Origin: Clostridium sp. 1001271B_151109_B4
Lineage (GTDB): Bacteria > Bacillota > Clostridia > Clostridiales > Clostridiaceae
NCBI RefSeq assembly: GCF_015670405.1
Contig: NZ_JADPBQ010000015.1
Location: 1 to 64,000, forward strand
Direction: 5' to 3'
DNA length: 64,000 nt
Shown piece by piece: positions 27,133-36,067 of this stretch (positions are counted from its first letter, which is position 1; every line of letters begins with the position of its first letter). The translations under genes and the position numbers were made by a program. The notes beneath the pieces were generated by a model, which saw only the letters and a list, made by a program, of their open reading frames with translations, had not been told where the DNA came from and did no database searches.

Positions 27133-28056
27133 TTACTTTTTTAATAATGAAGAAATTTTAAATTGATTTGCTTCGTCTATTTCTGCAGTAACATATAAGA
27201 GAAGCTCTTTTGGCTTTGAATTAGAGTTAGTAAAATTTATTTTCTCGAAAGATAGTATCCAGCATAATGAAGATGTATTACCAGATTCATTCCAAGTAGT
27301 ATCATAACAATAAGCTTTTTGAAAAGAATACCTATAATTATCTTTATCTAAATTCCATAATAATCCTAATTGATCACTTTCTATTGTAGATGTAAATATA
27401 TCAGGAACATCATCAAGTTCATAATCAGCTTCGATACAATCTATTAATAATTGAATAGAACTAAGAGATGGTATTTTTGGTGCACTAAAAGTAATATCCT
27501 TTAGTGTGCTAGAATTTAAAATATATCCTTCTGTAGATTCGTCACCCTTAGAAGAAGAGGTTGTATAAAGTTTAGGCGTTTTAGAATTATTAAAATCTAA
27601 AATTGATAATATATTGTTTTGGGTAAAAAATACTTCTTGAAAGCTGTTATTTTCCCATTTAAAAATATAAAAGGTTGATTTATTGTTTTTTAATCCGCTT
27701 ATTATAATTTCAGGAATCTTATTTCTGTTTAAATCTATGTATAAGATTTTTATAGCACAAGATGGAGAAATATCAAGTAAAGAATAATCAAATTCGTTGC
27801 TTTTTAATAGTGTTTCTCCGAATGAATTTTTAATTTTTATTGAATAAGTTGAATTTGTTGATATAATGGATAATTCATCATTTTCGCCATCTCCATCAAA
27901 ATCATATTCTTCGTTATTTTTATTGTTATTATACGAATTAGAGAGTGTTTGTACATTTTTCATGTATGTATTTAAGTATAACCCTAAAATGATTACAAAA
28001 AAAATTAATAGTATTAATTTTAAAGAATTATTTTTTTGTAAATTGAAATTAAGCAT
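27133..28056 (-). CDS. Membrane-anchored FG-GAP-like protein, unknown
   Basis: 307-aa protein with one N-terminal membrane segment (about residues 12-28) and an extracellular part. A calcium-loop-like DFDGDGENDEL lies near residue 52, and a repeat-like DLNRNKIPEIIISG suggests a beta-propeller/FG-GAP fold. No cleavable lipobox. GGTGAT lies before the ATG. Function unknown; such proteins often sit on the cell surface. Confidence 0.7.
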   Translation of the reverse strand: MLNFNLQKNNSLKLILLIFFVIILGLYLNTYMKNVQTLSNSYNNNKNNEEYDFDGDGENDELSIISTNSTYSIKIKNSFGETLLKSNEFDYSLLDISPSCAIKILYIDLNRNKIPEIIISGLKNNKSTFYIFKWENNSFQEVFFTQNNILSILDFNNSKTPKLYTTSSSKGDESTEGYILNSSTLKDITFSAPKIPSLSSIQLLIDCIEADYELDDVPDIFTSTIESDQLGLLWNLDKDNYRYSFQKAYCYDTTWNESGNTSSLCWILSFEKINFTNSNSKPKELLLYVTAEIDEANQFKISSLLKK

Positions 28057-28112
28057 AGTATCACCTCAGTAAAGTATATGTGATTACTATGTAATAAATA
28101 ACTTTTATAAAA

Positions 28113-28139
28113 GAAAAAAAGCCAGCAGAATACTACTGA
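28113..28139 (-). terminator. Terminator of perR
   Basis: Minus-strand hairpin CAGTAG / CTGCTG followed by CTTTTTTT. It overlaps the stop codon. Confidence 0.75.
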
Positions 28140-28540
28140 CAGTCTTTACATAATCCATAGAAGAAAAGTTTATTCCATTTTACCTTGTAATGAGTGTTTT
28201 CTTCAACCATTTTATTTAATGGTGAAAAATCTACGTCGCATAAATCATCAACTTTACCACAGTGAATACATTGTATGTGACCATGTTCACTACAATTTCC
28301 ATCATATCTAAAGTTTCCTTCACCAACATTTAATTCTTGAACCAAACCTATTTCAACTAAAGTTTTTAGAGTTTTATAAACGGTAGCAAGACTCATAGTT
28401 GGATAGTTAGGTTGTAATGCTTTATAAATTGTTTCGGCTGAAGGGTGTTCGCTTGTGCTTTTTAAATATTGATAAACAGCTAACCTTTGAGGTGTTAATT
28501 TTAATTTCTTTTCCTTAAATGTTAAAATTATATCATCCAT
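28133..28540 (-). CDS. perR: Fur-family peroxide regulator PerR
   Basis: 135-aa metal-dependent repressor of oxidative-stress genes. Winged helix in residues 15-80 (LTPQRLAVYQYL, SLATVYKTL). Regulatory-metal ligands look like His in EHPSAE, Asp in RYDG, HGHI and the Asp of KVDD. The zinc site is CIHCGK plus CKDC. Asp rather than Glu at the position matching B. subtilis PerR Asp104 favours PerR over Fur. The ATG at 28540 has AGGAAGG 8 nt upstream; a GTG at 28549 overlaps that site. An AT palindrome at 28563-28580 could be an autoregulatory site. Confidence 0.86.
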   Translation of the reverse strand: MDDIILTFKEKKLKLTPQRLAVYQYLKSTSEHPSAETIYKALQPNYPTMSLATVYKTLKTLVEIGLVQELNVGEGNFRYDGNCSEHGHIQCIHCGKVDDLCDVDFSPLNKMVEENTHYKVKWNKLFFYGLCKDCQ

Positions 28541-28689
28541 TAATGACACCTTCCTATATTTATTTAATATAATTATATAAGCAAATATAATTATTTGTCA
28601 ATAATATTTATTAAATAATAAAGCATTCTAAAGAAAATATTATTGTAAATATATGCATATTGTGATATTTTATAAGAAGAATAAGAATT

Positions 28690-28718
28690 AATTTGCACAT
28701 ATAAAAGATGCAAATTGC
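28690..28718. repeat. Inverted repeat upstream of 28766 gene
   Basis: AATTTGCA / TGCAAATT separated by about 11 nt, roughly 50 nt before the gene; a possible operator or leader hairpin. Confidence 0.5.
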
Positions 28719-28765
28719 ATAATATAAAGTTTAGTATTATGTTTAAATTAAGGAGGAGAATTTTT

Positions 28766-29095
28766 ATGGCAAAATATAAGGTTGGTGACGAATTATTAAT
28801 AATTAATGATCCTAGCGAAGAAAATAAAAAATTAGAATCTTTAACTAAATTAACTCTTGACGGTGATTATGCACAAATATCATGGGGGTTAAAAATAGTT
28901 AATGTTGAATATGAAAAGCCATATGTTACATTAACTTATACTAATGTTGATGGTGAGTTAAATAAGGTTTTTGCAGAATGTAGAGATATTGAAAACTTTG
29001 ATCAACAAAAAGTTTTAGAGAAGGCTTTATTAAAAGCGTTCCAAAATGAAATAATTAAAATTTCTGTAGTAAAAAATGCAGCATTAAAGAAATAG
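28766..29095 (+). CDS. Small conserved-looking protein, unknown
   Basis: 109-aa cytoplasmic protein that begins MAKYKVGDELLIIND and contains beta-rich segments (WGLKIVNVEYEKPYVTLTY), perhaps an SH3-like fold. No cysteines or membrane segments beyond the start. AAGGAGGAG lies before the ATG at 28766, which decides the start over an upstream in-frame ATG at 28715 that lacks a site. Single gene with its own terminator. Not recognised. Confidence 0.72.
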   Translation: MAKYKVGDELLIINDPSEENKKLESLTKLTLDGDYAQISWGLKIVNVEYEKPYVTLTYTNVDGELNKVFAECRDIENFDQQKVLEKALLKAFQNEIIKISVVKNAALKK

Positions 29096-29109
29096 TAAAA
29101 AGAAATAGT

Positions 29110-29148
29110 AAAAAGAACTAGTTTCAATAAGAAATTAGTTCTTTTTTT
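29110..29148 (+). terminator. Terminator of 28766 gene
   Basis: Stem AAAAAGAACTAGTTTC / GAAATTAGTTCTTTTT with one mismatch and a long T run. Confidence 0.9.
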
Positions 29149-29356
29149 ATTGAAATAATATAAAAATATTGATTTAATGAGAAATTATGTTATATTATAT
29201 ATAAATAGTATAAAATGGTGAGATATCAGATGAATATTTATAGAATGTAAAGTTTTTGTAATTTATTATGAAAATATGTAGAAGTATTTATTTATTAATG
29301 GAAATCATATATAATAAGTGTGTGATTTCGTTTACAGGTAAGTGGGGGTATGGGTT

Positions 29357-29581
29357 ATGAGTAAATGTCCATTTTGGTCAAGCAGAAAGGAAAAAGTTAG
29401 TTGTAGTAATGAGTGTCCAATGAGTCCAACTCTAAATAACAATGAAATTTGCCCTTTTATTGAACATTTAGCAGGGGAGAAGATTATTTTTAAAGATATA
29501 CTTGATGAGGATTTTGCATATTCTCAAGATACTAAACTAGAATATATGATACCTTCTTATAGAGGGTATAAGGATGAATAA
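29357..29581 (+). CDS. Small Cys-containing protein, unknown
   Basis: 74-aa protein with CPFW, CSNEC and ICPF cysteine motifs in the first 35 residues, suggesting a small metal site, and an acidic C-terminal half. The start at 29357 is preferred over a GTG at 29342 because the G-rich site GGGGGT precedes it. Stands alone between terminators. Function unknown. Confidence 0.65.
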   Translation: MSKCPFWSSRKEKVSCSNECPMSPTLNNNEICPFIEHLAGEKIIFKDILDEDFAYSQDTKLEYMIPSYRGYKDE

Positions 29582-29583
29582 AT

Positions 29584-29616
29584 AAGAGTCACTGAGTATT
29601 TTTCTCGGTGACTCTT
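29584..29616. terminator. Bidirectional terminator
   Basis: Stem AAGAGTCACTGAG / CTCGGTGACTCTT (one T-G pair) between convergent genes. Confidence 0.88.
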
Positions 29617-29620
29617 TGAT

Positions 29621-31087
29621 TTATTTTGATTTTTCAATTAATAACTCTTGCTTTAGATTCCAAAGTTTAGGTGAAAGATCCACGTAATAAGTATGAGGAT
29701 TTTCGAATCTTAAAATTTCAGGCCATAACTTTGCTGTTTCTTTTTTAGAAAACTTTTTAATATCAAGAACAGAAGGCGAATTATATACTTGCTTACCGTT
29801 ATCAAATATTTTTACTAATAAATCTTTTGCATAGAAATTAGTAATTCTCTTTCTTTTCCAAGTATGGATAGGATCGAAAATTTCTAATTCAGAATTTTCA
29901 TCGATTACTTCATCATTTAATGAAATGACATCAGCAATAGCTATATCTGTAGTTTTATCAAATAATCTAAATACTTTTTTGAAACCAGGGTTGGTTATTT
30001 TTTCGCTGTTTTCACTAATTTTTATTTTAGGAATTACTGTAGAATCTTTTTCTACTGCAACTAGCTTATATACGCCTCCAAATACAGGTTCTGATTTAGC
30101 TGTGATTAACCTTTCGCCAACGCCGAAAGAATCAATACATGCGCCTTGAGCTAATACATCTCTTATTATGTGCTCATCAAGTGAGTTAGAAACTATTATC
30201 TTACAATCAGAATAACCAGCAGCATCTAAAGTTTTTCTACACTTTTTAGTCAAGTAAGTTATATCTCCAGAGTCTATTCTTATTCCTGTAGGTCTTTTGC
30301 CAAGAGGTGCTAATACTTCATCAAATACTTTAATAGCATTTGGTAAACCAGATTTTAAAACATTATAAGTATCAATAAGTAAAGAGCAATTATCAGGGTA
30401 GGCTTCCGCCCATGATTTAAATGCTTCATATTCGGTATCAAATAATTGAACCCAGCTATGTGCCATTGTGCCAACTGCAGGGATATTAAAATATTTATCA
30501 GCAATTGTACAGGCTGTAGAATCACATCCACCTATTATAGAAGCTCTTGCACCATAAATAGCACCATCATATCCTTGAGCTCGTCTAGAACCAAATTCCA
30601 TAACAGTTCTACCTTTAGCAGCTCTACAAATTCTATTAGCTTTAGTAGCAATTAAAGTTTGATGATTAATTGTTAATAGAATCATAGTTTCAACAAATTG
30701 AGCTTGAACAACAGGTCCTCTAACAGTTACTAAAGGTTGATTAGGGAATACAGGATATCCTTCAGGTATAGCCCACACATCACAAGTAAACTTAAAATTT
30801 CTTAAGTAATCTAAAAATTCCTCAGAGAAAAGATTTTTGTCAGCTAAATATTTGATATCACTTTCAGTAAATGAAAGGTTATTTAAATATTCAATAAGCT
30901 GATCAACACCAGCCATTATACAATATCCGCCGCCGTCAGGAACTCTTCTGAAATACATATCAAAATAAGCTATTCTATCTTGAACACCTTTACTAAAGTA
31001 GCCATTAGCCATTGTTAATTCATAAAAATCTACTAACATAGTAAGATTTCTTTCATTAGTAACATCAAATCTCATTAAATTTTCCAT
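29621..31087 (-). CDS. pncB: Nicotinate phosphoribosyltransferase
   Basis: 488-aa cytosolic enzyme of the NAD salvage pathway that makes nicotinate mononucleotide from nicotinate and PRPP. Family motifs include DFYELTMANGYF near the start, FRRVPDGGGYCIMAG, EFGSRRAQGYDGA and the His-containing GTMAHSW. The C-terminal domain is present and the length is normal. Start at 31087 (AAAGGAGAT upstream). Divergent from the helicase gene. Confidence 0.95.
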   Translation of the reverse strand: MENLMRFDVTNERNLTMLVDFYELTMANGYFSKGVQDRIAYFDMYFRRVPDGGGYCIMAGVDQLIEYLNNLSFTESDIKYLADKNLFSEEFLDYLRNFKFTCDVWAIPEGYPVFPNQPLVTVRGPVVQAQFVETMILLTINHQTLIATKANRICRAAKGRTVMEFGSRRAQGYDGAIYGARASIIGGCDSTACTIADKYFNIPAVGTMAHSWVQLFDTEYEAFKSWAEAYPDNCSLLIDTYNVLKSGLPNAIKVFDEVLAPLGKRPTGIRIDSGDITYLTKKCRKTLDAAGYSDCKIIVSNSLDEHIIRDVLAQGACIDSFGVGERLITAKSEPVFGGVYKLVAVEKDSTVIPKIKISENSEKITNPGFKKVFRLFDKTTDIAIADVISLNDEVIDENSELEIFDPIHTWKRKRITNFYAKDLLVKIFDNGKQVYNSPSVLDIKKFSKKETAKLWPEILRFENPHTYYVDLSPKLWNLKQELLIEKSK

Positions 31088-31209
31088 ATTTATCTCCTTT
31101 ATTGAAAAATACCTAAAGTTATTGTACAACTATATATAAATTATTACAATATAGTTATTTATATAATAATTATGGAGATAATTAAAATAAATAGCTTAAA
31201 GGAGAACAT

Positions 31210-33204
31210 ATGAAAATATTATTAGATAATTATCAGGTAAATGCTATTAATATAAAAGATAAGAATACTTTGGTAGTAGCAGCTCCTGGAAGTGGTAAGA
31301 CTACAGTGATAATTAATAGAGTTAATTATTTGATTGAAGAGCGAAAAATAAAGATAGGTAATATAATTGTTATTACCTTTACACGTGCTGCTGCAGAAAA
31401 TATGAAAACAAGATATAAGAATAATTTTAAAAAAACTATAGCGCCGTTTTTTGGGACATTTCATGGATTGTTTTATAAAATTTTATTAAGGGAAGGTTAT
31501 GAAATAAATATAATTGACAGTGGAAAGGGGCATGGAATTGTAAAGAGGATATTAGGAAAGTATTTTGATGATGTTAATGATGATAAGATACGAGAAGTTC
31601 TAAATAATATTTCTCTTTTTAAAACTTCTTTAGGAAAAATAGAAAACTTTAAGCCGTCAATTTCAATGGAAATTTTTAAAGAATGTTATGAACATTATGA
31701 AGAATATAAGACTAAAGAAAAGTTATGGGATTTTGATGACTTATCCATAAGAGTATTATATTTATTTAAAAATAACAAAAATATTTTAAATAAATATAGA
31801 GCGATATTTAAATATGTATTAGTTGATGAATTTCAAGATTGTGATGAGCTTCAAATAGAATTTATTAAGATGATAAATCCACAAAATGAATTATTTGCTG
31901 TAGGTGATGAAGATCAGTGTATTTATTCATTTAGAGGTTCAAAACCAGAATATATGGTTAATTTCTCAAAGTCATTTAATAATGGAAAGAAGGTCTATCT
32001 ATCAACAAATTATAGAAGTAAAAAGAATATTGTGGATATATCTAAAAAATTAATAGCAAATAATTTAGGTAGAAATAATAAAGAGATAAACTCTTATGAA
32101 AGTGATAAGGGAATTGTTAAGTTCTTTAAGCCTTACAATGAATTTGCCCAGGGAGAAGAGATAGCAAATATTATAAAAAGTTTTGTTGGAGAAAATTACA
32201 GCAATAATGCAGTACTCTATAGAACAAATATGGAAGCAAGAAGTTTAATTGATACTTTTACTAGAAGAAAAATACCTTTTGTTTTATTAGATAAGGGATA
32301 TAATTTCTTTGAGCATTTTATTTGCAAGGATATAATAAATTATTTAACTTTATCTATAGATCCATTTAATAGAGAAGCTTTCAATACAATTATTAATAAG
32401 CCCTTTAGATATATAAGTAAAAGTAATTTAAGTTATGTTTCTTCATATAAAGAATATAAAAATGTTTTTGATATTTTAATTGATAAAAATGATACTCCTC
32501 CATTTCAAGCAAAAAAGCTAGATGATTTAAAAAAGGAAATTATATATCTTAATAAAATTTCGCTAGGTAGCGCAATTCAATATATAATTTCTTCGCTTGG
32601 ATATATTGATTATTTAAGAGAGTATGCAAATAAGTTTAATCAAAATTTTAGCGATTTAGAAGATGTATTAGAAGAATTAAAAGGTGCAGCAGAAGGTTTT
32701 AAGACAATTCTTGAATTTTTAACTCATGTAGAAAATGTTAAGGAAGAGATAGAAAAAAGTAAGGTAGTTCAAGATGGAGTTATATTGAGTACAATTCATG
32801 GCGTAAAGGGTATGGAATTTAAAAATGTATTTATTATAGATTGTAATGAAGAAACTATTCCACATAAGTCATCAATGGAAGATAACTTAGAAGAAGAAAG
32901 AAGACTTTTTTATGTTGCAATTACTAGAGCTATTAAAAATTTATATGTCTTTTCACCTAAGACTATAAGAGGTAAGTTTAGTGATATGTCTAGATTTATT
33001 TTAGAGAGTGGATTAGAAGAGGAAAGTAGAGTTATAGATTATGGTATTAAAAGAGGAGATGTTGTTTATCACAGACAGTATGGAGACGGTAAGGTTAAGG
33101 CTATAGAAGGAGATAAAATAACTTTAGATTTTAAGGATGATATAAATAGAAGTTTTTCTTTAAGAGTATTAATGGAGAATAATTTAATAATATTAATTAA
33201 GTAG
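31210..33204 (+). CDS. UvrD/Rep-family DNA helicase
   Basis: 664-aa superfamily 1A helicase. Motif I APGSGKTT, Ia ITFTRAAAENM, II VDEFQD, III VGDEDQCIYSFRG, IV STNYRS, V STIHGVKGMEFKNVF, VI RRLFYVAITRA. The C-terminus carries a PcrA-like Tudor domain (VVYHRQYGDGKVKAIEG), the part that binds RNA polymerase in PcrA. It is shorter than typical PcrA (about 730 aa), so it may be a paralogue rather than the main one. Confidence 0.92.
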   Translation: MKILLDNYQVNAINIKDKNTLVVAAPGSGKTTVIINRVNYLIEERKIKIGNIIVITFTRAAAENMKTRYKNNFKKTIAPFFGTFHGLFYKILLREGYEINIIDSGKGHGIVKRILGKYFDDVNDDKIREVLNNISLFKTSLGKIENFKPSISMEIFKECYEHYEEYKTKEKLWDFDDLSIRVLYLFKNNKNILNKYRAIFKYVLVDEFQDCDELQIEFIKMINPQNELFAVGDEDQCIYSFRGSKPEYMVNFSKSFNNGKKVYLSTNYRSKKNIVDISKKLIANNLGRNNKEINSYESDKGIVKFFKPYNEFAQGEEIANIIKSFVGENYSNNAVLYRTNMEARSLIDTFTRRKIPFVLLDKGYNFFEHFICKDIINYLTLSIDPFNREAFNTIINKPFRYISKSNLSYVSSYKEYKNVFDILIDKNDTPPFQAKKLDDLKKEIIYLNKISLGSAIQYIISSLGYIDYLREYANKFNQNFSDLEDVLEELKGAAEGFKTILEFLTHVENVKEEIEKSKVVQDGVILSTIHGVKGMEFKNVFIIDCNEETIPHKSSMEDNLEEERRLFYVAITRAIKNLYVFSPKTIRGKFSDMSRFILESGLEEESRVIDYGIKRGDVVYHRQYGDGKVKAIEGDKITLDFKDDINRSFSLRVLMENNLIILIK

Positions 33205-33284
33205 TTTTATTTAATTAATATTTATCATTCTGGTAATAATATTAAATGATACGGAAAATCTTTTACTAGAAGGTAGGAGTAGAT

Positions 33285-33671
33285 ATGAAAAGATATATAA
33301 AAATTATTAAAGTATTAATATTTACATGTGCTTTGTTTATAGGGATAAACTTATCGCAGTTATATCCTAAAGCATATTCGCCAGAAGAAGGACAAAAAAT
33401 AGAGGCATTTATAGATAAAAATGGAGATTTGCTTAGTGGTGAAGAGAAAGATAATTTAAGCGAAATAGTAAATAAATTAAATAAATATGTTGTATTATCA
33501 CAGGAGGAAAGAGAATATATTAGGGAATGTGAATTAAATGTAATAAGAAAAAAGTTAGGAGATGCACAGTTTGAGGAGTATAAGAAGTTAATTGAAAAAA
33601 GAGCATCAGGTGCAGAGTTCCAGCAACCGGAAAGATTTAGATTATATGAATTGGAAAAAATGTTAAGATGA
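33285..33671 (+). CDS. Secreted or anchored small protein, unknown
   Basis: 128-aa protein with an N-terminal hydrophobic segment (residues 8-25) that could be a signal peptide or anchor. The rest is helical and highly charged (SGEEKDNLSEIVNKLNKY), without cysteines after the signal region other than one. Ribosome binding site AGGAG. Unknown function; no clear operon partner. Confidence 0.65.
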   Translation: MKRYIKIIKVLIFTCALFIGINLSQLYPKAYSPEEGQKIEAFIDKNGDLLSGEEKDNLSEIVNKLNKYVVLSQEEREYIRECELNVIRKKLGDAQFEEYKKLIEKRASGAEFQQPERFRLYELEKMLR

Positions 33672-33738
33672 TACAAAAAATCTATAAATAATTAAACTAA
33701 TTGAATAAAGGAAATACATAATATATAATTAATTCAAT

Positions 33739-33770
33739 AGGCTTATATTTCAAATATAAGCCTGTAAATT
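33739..33770 (+). terminator. Hairpin just before M20 gene
   Basis: Perfect 12-bp arms AGGCTTATATTT / AAATATAAGCCT with one base between, then GTAAATTTTTT, ending at the GGGGGAG ribosome binding site of the next gene. Confidence 0.72.
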
Positions 33771-33790
33771 TTTTGGGGGAGAAGTTTATA

Positions 33791-34972
33791 ATGAAAAATT
33801 TTAATTTAGAAGCACTTAATATTAAAGATGAGTTAAAAGAAATAAGAAGAACGCTTCATCAATATCCAGAGCTGGGGTTTGAGGAAACAAATACTTCAAG
33901 ATATATAAAAGATTTTTTAAGTAAAGAAGGAATTGAGTTTAAAGAATTTGCAAAAACTGGAGTTTGTGGAATTATCACTGGCACTAAAGCTGGAGACAAA
34001 AAAGTTATAGCTTTAAGAGCAGACATTGACGGACTACCAATGCAAGATAAAAAGAGTTGTACATATGCGTCTAAGGTAAAAGGAAAGATGCATGCTTGTG
34101 GTCATGATGGACATACAACAATTCTTTTAGGAGCTGCTAAGATATTAAATAAATATAGGGAAGAGTTTAGTGGAACTATAAAGCTTATTTTTGAACCAGC
34201 AGAAGAAACTACTGGTGGAGCAAAGGTAATGATAGAGGAAGGCGTACTTGAAAACCCTAAAGTTGATGTAATGTGTGGATTACATGTTGAAGAAACTATT
34301 GATTGTGGAAATATTATGGTTAAAAAAGGCACAGTAAATGCAGCATCAAATCCATTTACTATTATTATTAAGGGTGCTGGAGGACATGGAGCATATCCAG
34401 ATACTGCAGTTGATCCAATAGTTATAGCAAGTCATGTTGTAACTTCACTTCAAAGTATAGTAAGCAGAGAAATAAAACCAGTTAATCCGGCGGTGGTTAC
34501 AATTGGGAGTATTCATGGTGGAACCGCTCAGAATATTATTCCAAGCGAAGTAAAGTTGTCAGGTATTATTAGAACTATGACTATGGAAGATAGAGAGTTT
34601 GCGAAAAGAAGATTAAAAGAAATAGTAAATGGAGTTTGTACAACCTTCAGAGGAAGTGCAGAAATTGAGATTGAAGAATCTTATCCATGTTTATATAATG
34701 ATGATGAGATGGTGGAATTATTAGAAAAAAGCGCTAAGGAAATAATAGGGCAAGAAAATGTTAAATTACAAAAGAACCCTAAATTAGGTGTTGAAAGCTT
34801 TGCATATTTTGCAAATAAAGTACCTTCTGTATTTTATTTCTTAGGAATAAGAAATGAGGCAAAAGGAATAATTTATCCAGCACATAATAGTTTATTTGAT
34901 ATTGATGAGGATGCATTGCCAATTGGCGTAGCAATTCAATGTGAAATTGCATTAAATTATTTGACAAGATAA
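33791..34972 (+). CDS. M20D amidohydrolase/peptidase
   Basis: 393-aa zinc amidohydrolase that would cleave N-acyl amino acids (hippurate-hydrolase or amidohydrolase group). Metal motifs: HACGHDGHT, EPAEETTGG, GLHVEE and PAHNS. The dimerisation domain insert carries GAGGHGAYPD. GGGGGAG before ATG 33791 sets the start; a TTG at 33773 lies inside that region. Cytosolic, no signal peptide. Exact substrate unknown. Confidence 0.92.
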   Translation: MKNFNLEALNIKDELKEIRRTLHQYPELGFEETNTSRYIKDFLSKEGIEFKEFAKTGVCGIITGTKAGDKKVIALRADIDGLPMQDKKSCTYASKVKGKMHACGHDGHTTILLGAAKILNKYREEFSGTIKLIFEPAEETTGGAKVMIEEGVLENPKVDVMCGLHVEETIDCGNIMVKKGTVNAASNPFTIIIKGAGGHGAYPDTAVDPIVIASHVVTSLQSIVSREIKPVNPAVVTIGSIHGGTAQNIIPSEVKLSGIIRTMTMEDREFAKRRLKEIVNGVCTTFRGSAEIEIEESYPCLYNDDEMVELLEKSAKEIIGQENVKLQKNPKLGVESFAYFANKVPSVFYFLGIRNEAKGIIYPAHNSLFDIDEDALPIGVAIQCEIALNYLTR

Positions 34973-35078
34973 GAAAATAATATTAATCTATTAAAATGGG
35001 TAAAATGACAAAAAAATAGACTATTTACGATTATATTAAATAATTGTAAACAGGTCATACAATATAGGAGTTGGTTTT

Positions 35079-36047
35079 TTGAAAATTGAAATAGGAACAA
35101 ATGAAGCAGGACAAAGATTAGATAAGTTTTTAAGAAAGTATTTAAAGGATGTTCCATTAAGTGCTATTTTTAAAGCTTTAAGAAAGGGCGACATTAGAGT
35201 TAATGGAGTAAAGAAAAAAGAAAATTATCCATTAGAATTTGGGGATGTAATTGAAATTAGATATTTACAAAGTAAGCAAGAGAAAAAAGAAGACACATTT
35301 ATTAAAGTTAATTCAAGTGGACTTATGATTACATATGAAGATGAAAATATTTTAATTGTTGAAAAATGGCCAGGTGTTTTAGTACATCCAGACCAAAAAG
35401 GTGCAGAGCCTTCACTTACAGATTATGTATTATCTTATTTAAATGCAAAAGGTGATTACTTGCCAGAAAAAGAAAAAACATTTACACCTGCTCCATGTAA
35501 TAGGTTAGATAGAAATACTTCAGGAGTAGTTATTTTTGGAAAGAATTTTGAAGCATTAAGAAATATGAACGAAATGATTAGAGAAGGTAACGTTAAGAAG
35601 TATTATAATGCATTGGTAAAAGGTAAAATTAAAGATGGAGTATATAAGGGATATATTTCAAAGGATGAAAATGAAAATATATCTAAGGTATATGATGAAA
35701 AAAGACCTAATACTAAGGAAATTGCTATGGAAGTAAAGACAATGCAAACTAATGGAGCGTACTCATTATTAGAAATTGACCTTATTACAGGTAGAAGTCA
35801 TCAAATTAGAGCACATTTAAGCCATTTAGGAACTCCTATTATAGGTGACTTTAAGTATGGAGATAAAAAATTAAATTCATTCTTTGATAATAAATTTGGA
35901 TTAAATTATCAATTCCTTTATGCTTATAAGCTTATTTTTAAGGGCGCTAACGGAAAACTTGAATATTTAAAGAATAAAACAATAGCAGAAGCGCTTCCAC
36001 CAATGTTTAAAAAGATTAAGAAGGAAGTATTTAAATTTACTATATAA
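35079..36047 (+). CDS. RluA-family pseudouridine synthase
   Basis: 322-aa RNA pseudouridine synthase of the RluC/RluD type, probably acting on 23S rRNA. An N-terminal S4 RNA-binding domain (residues 10-60, LDKFLRKYL, GDIRVNG) precedes the catalytic domain with the Asp in CNRLDRNTSG. The RSHQIRAHL motif is present. Start codon TTG (AGGAG 8 nt upstream). Followed 20 nt later by the flippase gene. Confidence 0.94.
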   Translation: MKIEIGTNEAGQRLDKFLRKYLKDVPLSAIFKALRKGDIRVNGVKKKENYPLEFGDVIEIRYLQSKQEKKEDTFIKVNSSGLMITYEDENILIVEKWPGVLVHPDQKGAEPSLTDYVLSYLNAKGDYLPEKEKTFTPAPCNRLDRNTSGVVIFGKNFEALRNMNEMIREGNVKKYYNALVKGKIKDGVYKGYISKDENENISKVYDEKRPNTKEIAMEVKTMQTNGAYSLLEIDLITGRSHQIRAHLSHLGTPIIGDFKYGDKKLNSFFDNKFGLNYQFLYAYKLIFKGANGKLEYLKNKTIAEALPPMFKKIKKEVFKFTI

Positions 36048-36067
36048 GATCATAAAAGGGGATAGTT

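Noticed and set aside
31210..33204. Phage-defence helicase
   Set aside because: No defence partner genes nearby; the Tudor-like C-terminus fits a PcrA-type housekeeping paralogue.
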